NCBI GenBank assembly: GCA_022813625.1
Contig: JAKLMB010000012.1
Location: forward strand, 310,001-374,000
Direction: 5' to 3'
DNA: 64,000 nt
DNA from: Aaosphaeria pasadenensis
Taxonomy: Eukaryota; Ascomycota; Dothideomycetes; Pleosporales
Position numbers and translations under genes: made by a program. The notes under the pieces are model-generated. The model saw nothing but the letters and a program-made list of their open reading frames with translations, did no database searches and was not told the origin of the DNA. The stretch's first letter is position 1. The number at the start of each line of letters is the position of its first letter. Of the stretch, positions 58,664 to 64,000 are shown one piece after another.

Positions 58664-60202
58664 GAACGTCTGTAAGAAACGTAATCCGGGCACGATGTTT
58701 CACAAAACTTCAGCGTAAAGCATTTGATGGGGTGTACGGCGAATGTATAAACGACATTTTCTTTTCTCATAGATCAAGATCATACGATTTGGAGGGATCG
58801 ATCTCATAGACGACGGGGACCGGACGTTGTTGGGTGTTTTTCTCGAATCATTTATCATTTCATTTAGGGTGGTCATTAGCCTGTTTCTTTCCGGTCACAT
58901 CTTTTTCTCGTCGATCTTGTTCGCATTCGAATACCACAGTTTGTATACTCCAAGTCTAGCCTCTCGGGATTTGTTCCCGCTGCACTTCCATTACGGGTGC
59001 ACGTCTAGGACGAGATCTAATGAAATCGCTAATAACGAAACACCGTACTACATATGGGACGCACGTGTGTATCTGTTGACTCGATGGCGGAGCTCTTGGT
59101 GACATTGTACTCCACGATACTTGATTCTCCTCCCTGAATCGCGTAGAACCACTGGGCACCGTTATTTCTCCGACGTTGCACGAACAAGGCCTCACAGTCT
59201 TAGTATCTGACCATGTGTGGTACAAAGTAAGAAATTGTAACATCAGTATGCGCCCTCCTCACCTATTGATTTTGGAACAGACCATACTCCACACTCACAA
59301 AACACTAAGCAATGCTTAGATAACAATCGTTCTCTTTATCCAATTGCTCTCTACTAATAGACTTTCAATCACCTGTGTGAAATAGCCTCGTCTGACCTCG
59401 ATCGTTGGCCACTTTTATAAAAATGTATCATGTATCTCGCTTATATTCTATGCGGGTGTTATAAGTACCCAAGAGTCCGCTCAATCCTGAGGCACTCCAT
59501 TCAGTGACCCAACCTCTAATTCGACAAAGAACAGTGGCATCGCTAGAGGTCCTATGAATTCAAATTTTCCCTCAAATTTACTTTTATGTACTCATAAGCC
59601 ACGAGAGGATTTTCGTACAGTCATGTGTGTACGTTTGTCTATCACATAAGCCTGCAATAATACTACCGATTGAAGGGAGCGTGCCAACTGATTTGACCGC
59701 CCAGGTGTATTGCATCTCACACAGTGAATATGGATTCTGATATGCGGTCTGTATTGATTGGTTCGCCACATCTCTTGTCCAGGACAAGAGATGTGGATGT
59801 ATTGTAATTATTCGACAAACGATTTGGACGGATGGTGAATGTGAAAAAGCGGTATGAGAGATAAATTTCTCGACTGTAGTTGGAGAAATACCCCACATTG
59901 TCAAGGTCAGTACTACAATAATTGTCAGAAAGAAAGAGTAGTCTCAGAGGACCTCCTGGGCCAATAGCCATTGCGGTTCGGAAGCCTCTGAGATATATCA
60001 ATGGCCAATACGGACGTCCTAGCGGCGGGTGCCTGGCAGTGAGTACTGACCCTTCTCTGGCCCCAGTCCATTGGTTGAAATGGTCACCTGGATAACCATA
60101 GCTAAATGATATTTCACCACACACACAAAACCCAACTTCAACATCTCTTACCCTTTCCCACATTTCCCTCGCCACAAATCTCCAACAACATATCAACCCA
60201 GC
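58664..60202. other. intergenic stretch containing a perfect palindrome
   Basis: No gene is seen in this 1.5-kb stretch. A perfect inverted repeat with 15-bp arms lies at 59766-59796 and is listed separately. The right end is the C/A-rich leader of the next gene. Confidence 0.5.
59766..59796. repeat. perfect palindrome, 15-bp arms with one-base centre
   Basis: The left arm CCACATCTCTTGTCC is followed by a single A and then GGACAAGAGATGTGG, its exact reverse complement. Flanking bases do not extend the match. It lies far from both neighbouring coding sequences. Confidence 0.95.
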
Positions 60203-61210
60203 ATGACCCGTCTCTTCAAAATCGACCCATCATGCATCCCCTCCCACTTCACCCGCGTAGTCTACCTAATCCCCCCAGAAATCCTAGTCCGCCTCGGCCC
60301 AACCTTCCAAGAAGCCCTCGACATGACTGTTCTCAGCCTCCACACGGCCCTTAGCAAAGACCACCCCGGGATCCGTCACTTCGGCACGGCGTATAGTATC
60401 AGGAACATCACGATCGTCCTGGACATCATCCCGGACCCATCACTGCCCTCAGATAGCATCACCGCCAGCAGCAGCAGCAGTAGCAATCGAACCGAAATCC
60501 TACACCTCCGAAGAGAAAGGCAAAGGAAATGCCGACTGTTGGGGTTCCCGGACCCTGGACGGCGATTGCGTGCCCGCGTCGACAAGCAGATTACAATGAT
60601 CCTGGAGCGTCATCCGGAAATCGAAACTCCTATTCTGTGCTATGAGTACTGGGATGGCTGGGGAGCGAAGGATACTGATGTCTACGAGAGATTGGTTGAG
60701 GCGGGGGCCTCGAGGGAGAAGTGGGGAGAGCATTGCGACAAGGTAAGTGATATTTTCCGTCAGGGCTTGTGTGGGGACATTGCTTTTACTGACAAAGGTG
60801 GTAAGTTGAGGAAGAAAAGGGAGAAGTTCCGGCGCAATGTGGCGAGACGACGGCTTGATGTAGAGCGGGCGAGGGGGACTGTTCGATCCGTTCCACCGGA
60901 GAAGGAGACGACGGTGCCGCCAAGACAACATTCGTGGTGGAGCAATGCTATCGCAATGATGCAGAATCATCAAGTTCCACCAACGATGAAGACCTCGTTG
61001 TATCCAAGAGGATACCCGTGGCGGAGTCGTTTTAGGGCTGACCCCGGAAATTTGGCCAAATCTTCGATTCAAGATTCACAAAGTATCCCTCCAGGCGAGG
61101 CCAGTGAAAGCGCGAAGATGATGCGGGATCGTCTCCTCAAAATTTCTAGCCCTGAGTTCGAAGGGAAAGCTGGAAATAGTTCAAAGCCGGAACATTCAGA
61201 CCAAAAATAG
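60203..61210 (+). CDS. unrecognised protein, 335 aa
   Basis: Single exon; no family recognised. The N-terminal ~130 residues look folded: CIPSHFTRVVYLIPPEILVR, 'ALSKDHPGIRHFGTAYSIRN', then a Ser run (residues ~89-96). The central part includes 'ILCYEYWDGWGAKDTDVYER' and a Lys/Arg-rich segment ('GGKLRKKREKFRRNVARRRL') that may be a nuclear or nucleic-acid-binding signal. The C-terminal ~90 residues are polar and disordered. No signal peptide or membrane span. The leader before the ATG is CA/CT-rich like those of other genes here, supporting a real gene. Confidence 0.7.
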   Translation: MTRLFKIDPSCIPSHFTRVVYLIPPEILVRLGPTFQEALDMTVLSLHTALSKDHPGIRHFGTAYSIRNITIVLDIIPDPSLPSDSITASSSSSSNRTEILHLRRERQRKCRLLGFPDPGRRLRARVDKQITMILERHPEIETPILCYEYWDGWGAKDTDVYERLVEAGASREKWGEHCDKVSDIFRQGLCGDIAFTDKGGKLRKKREKFRRNVARRRLDVERARGTVRSVPPEKETTVPPRQHSWWSNAIAMMQNHQVPPTMKTSLYPRGYPWRSRFRADPGNLAKSSIQDSQSIPPGEASESAKMMRDRLLKISSPEFEGKAGNSSKPEHSDQK

Positions 61211-62484
61211 TTGATTTGGCATCATTACAGAGGAGATAAGTCACGACGCGGGAAACGTGGAGTGTCTGTATTCTGTCCACGAGATATCACGAGGGCTTTC
61301 GATTTCTTTAGTAGCTGAGCAGTGAACTCCTCAAAGCAGGTAGCCGCTCCAGCGCCAAGAAAATGTACTTAGAGTTCTCCATCAAACATTCACTATTTCA
61401 AAACTTAAATCACAATTTATTTCTGGTTTGAGGTGCGTCGTGCAATCACCGAGGACCGAACCGTTGTTGTTATCAACTATGGAGTAGACTATATCGGATA
61501 GAGAACACTCAAACTTGAAAGAAGCGAGTTAAGTAACCGTTCAATGATATGGTACCGTGATTACAGCTTGTACTCGGTTGAGTGCGCTCAATTATTTCCC
61601 AATAGGTCATAACAGCCAAACCTTTCAACTCGAGCAATAATAGATCTATAATTTCCTACCTCAGAGCATGTCCATACCAAGATGTCCATTAACCACGCTA
61701 ACCCGACCCACATCCTCGCCCTATCGCTACCAAAACAAGCAATGATACGACCGCGCCGATCTCCACCCCAGCCCAGCTAGCTAAGCCTTGTCCACGCACA
61801 GACGACCTACCACCGCCACACATTGACATCCACATTACCTCGTTCATTAAACGACGAACGAATGATGATCGAACCGCGAACCGAGAAACCGAGAAGAACG
61901 TTCTTTCATTGCCGAATCGGGAGACACGGCTACGTATCCCTCATCTTCCAGCGAGAGGTGGGTGGGACACAAGCCTTGCGCAGATCCGATCGCAATGCCT
62001 CCGACGTCGTCTCTAGCGGGAGATGAGTTGTGCCTCGTTCGTACGGAATAGGCTCTATAGGGCGAAGTCTTTCTTCTTTCGCTTCCCCCTTCGACGCTAG
62101 AAGCGGCATGGAAGGCAGGGGGTATGTTGTGTCGTATGCGGGCGCAAAGAAAGAAACCTTATTGTCAAAGTGGAAAGTGGAGGTTTGTGATGATGATGGT
62201 TGATGACGCTGATGACGATGACGATCCCGCATCGCCTACTTACCTTTCCACTGTTTGCGGGTGGCCTTGTCAGGTACCCTACCTATCTGGCCTGGCTGGG
62301 TGAGGTGAGGTGAGGTATGGTCAGGCGTTCCTCTCATCTCGTCACTATTCTTTATTTTCTTTCTACGTTGTGTGGTCGTATCTCTGCTTGCTTTCGAGTG
62401 ATTTAACTTCTAGCCAAGGCAATATAGGAACTTGCATGTACGGAGCACCGCGTGCGCAACGCACAATCCCAATACTCCATCATA

Positions 62485-62559
62485 GATCCTTCGAACCTAT
62501 GCGATTGGTTCGAGATATCATAATCTCCATCGTGAGCAATGGTTAACGTTCGAAGGATC
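62485..62559. repeat. inverted repeat with 12-bp arms around a 51-bp spacer
   Basis: GATCCTTCGAAC at 62485-62496 and GTTCGAAGGATC at 62548-62559 are exact reverse complements. Each arm contains the palindrome TTCGAA. It lies about 500 bp upstream of the glycine-rich gene. Confidence 0.9.
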
Positions 62560-62788
62560 GGGGTTAGAATGGTGGCTGGGGGGCTGTGAAGCATCGACCA
62601 TGACCGTCACCCTAGCGCAGCAACCCACCCCCCCGGGCACTTACCCTTGGGGACATGTGGATTCGACAACGTGTGGTGAGATAACCTTGTTGACCGGTGA
62701 ATGGGCTGTAGACGGGGTGTTTCTTTTTGTGGCTTTTTGTGGATTAGAGTTCGAGGCGCACTTGGAGTTGGGGTGAGGGTTAGGTGGA

Positions 62789-62795
62789 TATATAA
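62789..62795 (+). promoter_or_regulatory. TATA box of the glycine-rich gene
   Basis: TATATAA about 270 bp upstream of the ATG, followed by a long A/C-rich leader of the kind seen in strongly expressed fungal genes. Confidence 0.45.
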
Positions 62796-63062
62796 GATGC
62801 GATTCCCGCACTGGTGCTGACGGGTTTGTTATTCATATTCAACCAACTCACCTACCATTTCTTTCTTTGCATATTTCCTTGAAGAGAGATACTACTAAAC
62901 AACTACGATACCAAATTAACGATAATTTCGTCGTACATACATACGTCTACGAGCAAAGACATACATACCACATCAAAGCCAACACCACGACATCGATAAG
63001 GGTGTAATACAACCATACTACCACATACTCAAACATCCCCAACAACAACCGCAACTACAACA

Positions 63063-63356
63063 ATGGGCTGCGGCTCAAGCAAACAAGCGTCCGCCTACCC
63101 GCAACCCATGCGGCAGACGCGTTACAACTACAACATCAACGCCGCGCCCGCCTACGGCTACGGGGACCCGTACGGCTACGGAGGCAAGAAGAAGGGGAGG
63201 AAGGGAAGGAGATACTACGGGGACGGTGGCGCGTCGGCAACCGCTGGATATGTTGATGGAGGAGGAGGTGGATGGTTTAGTGGCGGAGGGGACGGCGGAG
63301 GTGGAGGAGGGGGAGGAGGTGGTGATGGTGGTGGTGGGGGTGGTGGAGGCTGCTAA
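63063..63356 (+). CDS. glycine-rich protein with predicted N-myristoylation signal, 97 aa
   Basis: Single exon. The start MGCGSSKQ fits the N-myristoylation consensus (Gly2, Ser5/Ser6, basic Lys7), and Cys3 would be a palmitoylation site, so membrane anchoring is likely. Residues ~20-45 are Tyr/Gly-rich ('APAYGYGDPYGYGG'). A basic patch 'KKKGRKGRR' follows, which would help hold the protein at acidic membranes. The C-terminal ~35 residues are almost all glycine with a few Asp and a final Cys. No enzyme domain is present. It resembles small lineage-specific fungal proteins. A (GGA/GGT)n tract encodes the tail, so its length may vary between strains. Confidence 0.75.
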   Translation: MGCGSSKQASAYPQPMRQTRYNYNINAAPAYGYGDPYGYGGKKKGRKGRRYYGDGGASATAGYVDGGGGGWFSGGGDGGGGGGGGGGDGGGGGGGGC

Positions 63357-63765
63357 GTACACAGTAGGAGGGTAAGAAGAGAATGAGTAGGAGGGGGGAA
63401 GGGGTGAATTGATGGTTCTAGGTCATTATTTTGGGATGGGGAGTTGTATATACCATTTTGTTTTCTGGTCTATTTATGATGTTATGAATGTTAGAATCAT
63501 ATGTTTTGATTATATCATCGTGGGTCTATGGTGACGGTGTGAAATCTCGTGATTGATAAAAGCTCCATGGCCATAAAGATTCGAATGAATTTGAACAGAG
63601 ATGAAGATGAGAAAGTTTATATTATATCCATGAATATGTTAACTCAGCCCTAAAGGCAGAGGCCGGCGCAGTTTCCGTGCTTTTTATGTGCCCTAGTTGT
63701 CGCCGTAAAATATATAGTATCAGAAATTCGTTTGATCAAGAGAGAGATAGCTTTCGACTAGAGAT
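63357..63765. other. convergent 3' region
   Basis: It lies between the glycine-rich gene and the minus-strand gene at the window edge. AT-rich 3' UTR-like sequence; nothing else seen. Confidence 0.5.
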
Positions 63766-64000
63766 CTAGTGGGCAGCGGAAACTCGCGTCTTGAGATAAC
63801 CCTGGCGGAAGTCGTTCTTGTCTGTCTCTTCGCTCCTGTTGAGAGGGGTCCATTTGGGGTCCTCCTTGAACAATCGCATAGCCTTGGTGTACTGTTTCAA
63901 CCAAGTTAGAATTGACCTTTTGCTCTCTCTCGGCAGGGAACCGAAATCTCATGGTTTCTTACGTTATCTGCGTTGGTGGTGAATCGATGATAGATCCCAG
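63766..64000 (-). CDS. 3' end of a gene running off the window (partial, unidentified)
   Basis: Two exon parts are visible: 64000-63963 (partial) and 63891-63766, joined by a 71-nt intron with GTAAGA donor and ACAG acceptor. The spliced end reads '[12 protein letters not shown]' and then '[20 protein letters not shown]', finishing '[13 protein letters not shown]'. The short basic/aromatic end resembles a small mitochondrial or respiratory-chain accessory protein in style, but I do not recognise it with confidence. The 5' part lies outside the window. Confidence 0.65.

Larger units (their letters stand above)
61211..63062. other. 1.85-kb intergenic stretch with an inverted repeat
   Basis: No supported gene; short frames only. 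It contains a perfect 12-bp inverted repeat (62485-62559), GGTGA repeats near 62299-62315 and the promoter and long A/C-rich leader of the next gene. Confidence 0.5.

Noticed and set aside
1..64000. CRISPR arrays, rRNA, insertion sequences or long terminal repeats
   Set aside because: No regularly spaced repeats, rRNA-like sequence, transposase/reverse-transcriptase motifs or paired long terminal repeats were seen; the short inverted repeats are reported on their own.

Overview
The window is nuclear DNA of a filamentous ascomycete (Pezizomycotina). The evidence is many short spliceosomal introns (mostly 49-120 nt, GTAAGT/GTATGT-type donors), single-gene transcription units on both strands, and fungal-specific families: a Zn2Cys6 regulator, a HAP5 CCAAT-binding subunit, a cytosolic-type malate dehydrogenase, a STAND/NACHT NTPase and a 2EXR/F-box-like protein. 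The class cannot be fixed from sequence alone. I rebuilt the spliced genes by hand. Almost every model closes in frame (total exon length divisible by three), which supports the exon borders given.

Layout. 0.7-5.4 kb: a Zn2Cys6 transcription factor and a secreted GDSL/SGNH esterase, both on the minus strand. 5.4-8.3 kb: mostly intergenic, with one doubtful small ORF. 8.3-15.2 kb, plus strand: a cytosolic aldehyde dehydrogenase, an unrecognised coiled-coil protein, and TRAPP subunit Trs33. 15.9-20.3 kb, minus strand: malate dehydrogenase and HAP5 (NF-YC). 22.5-28.4 kb: Fcf2 (18S rRNA processing) on plus, converging on a purine nucleoside phosphorylase on minus, then heat shock factor HSF1 on minus.

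29.2-34.9 kb looks like an AT-richer accessory island. It holds an atypical SDR/epimerase gene that is complete except for one in-frame TAG, a possible decayed SDR fragment, and an intact MFS sugar transporter. It is followed by a 1104-residue NLR-like STAND NTPase (34.95-38.4 kb). 38.7-41.6 kb is housekeeping again: UFD1 (minus) and LIN1/CD2BP2 (plus) share a 389-bp divergent promoter. 41.6-45.5 kb is a long gene-free stretch rich in TACCTAG and TACGGAGTA motifs, in front of an RRM+R3H RNA-binding protein of the Pin4/Cip2 type.

49.4-64 kb: a small Myb/SANT-like protein with an acidic tail (minus), a gene-poor stretch, a divergent 2EXR-like/F-box pair, a triose-phosphate-transporter-family nucleotide-sugar carrier, an unrecognised 335-residue protein, a predicted N-myristoylated glycine-rich protein, and the 3' end of a gene running off the window.

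How the genes fit together. There is no operon-like pathway. The conserved genes cover core functions: regulation (HAP5, HSF1), proteostasis (UFD1), splicing (LIN1), ribosome synthesis (FCF2), vesicle tethering (TRS33) and central metabolism (MDH, ALDH, PNP). The variable part is the 29-38 kb island plus NLR. No rRNA, convincing tRNA, CRISPR array or intact transposon was seen. I found no clearly new multi-gene system. The best leads are the NLR with its unassigned C-terminal half, the single-stop SDR gene, the 15-bp-arm palindrome at 59.77 kb and the clustered intergenic motifs.
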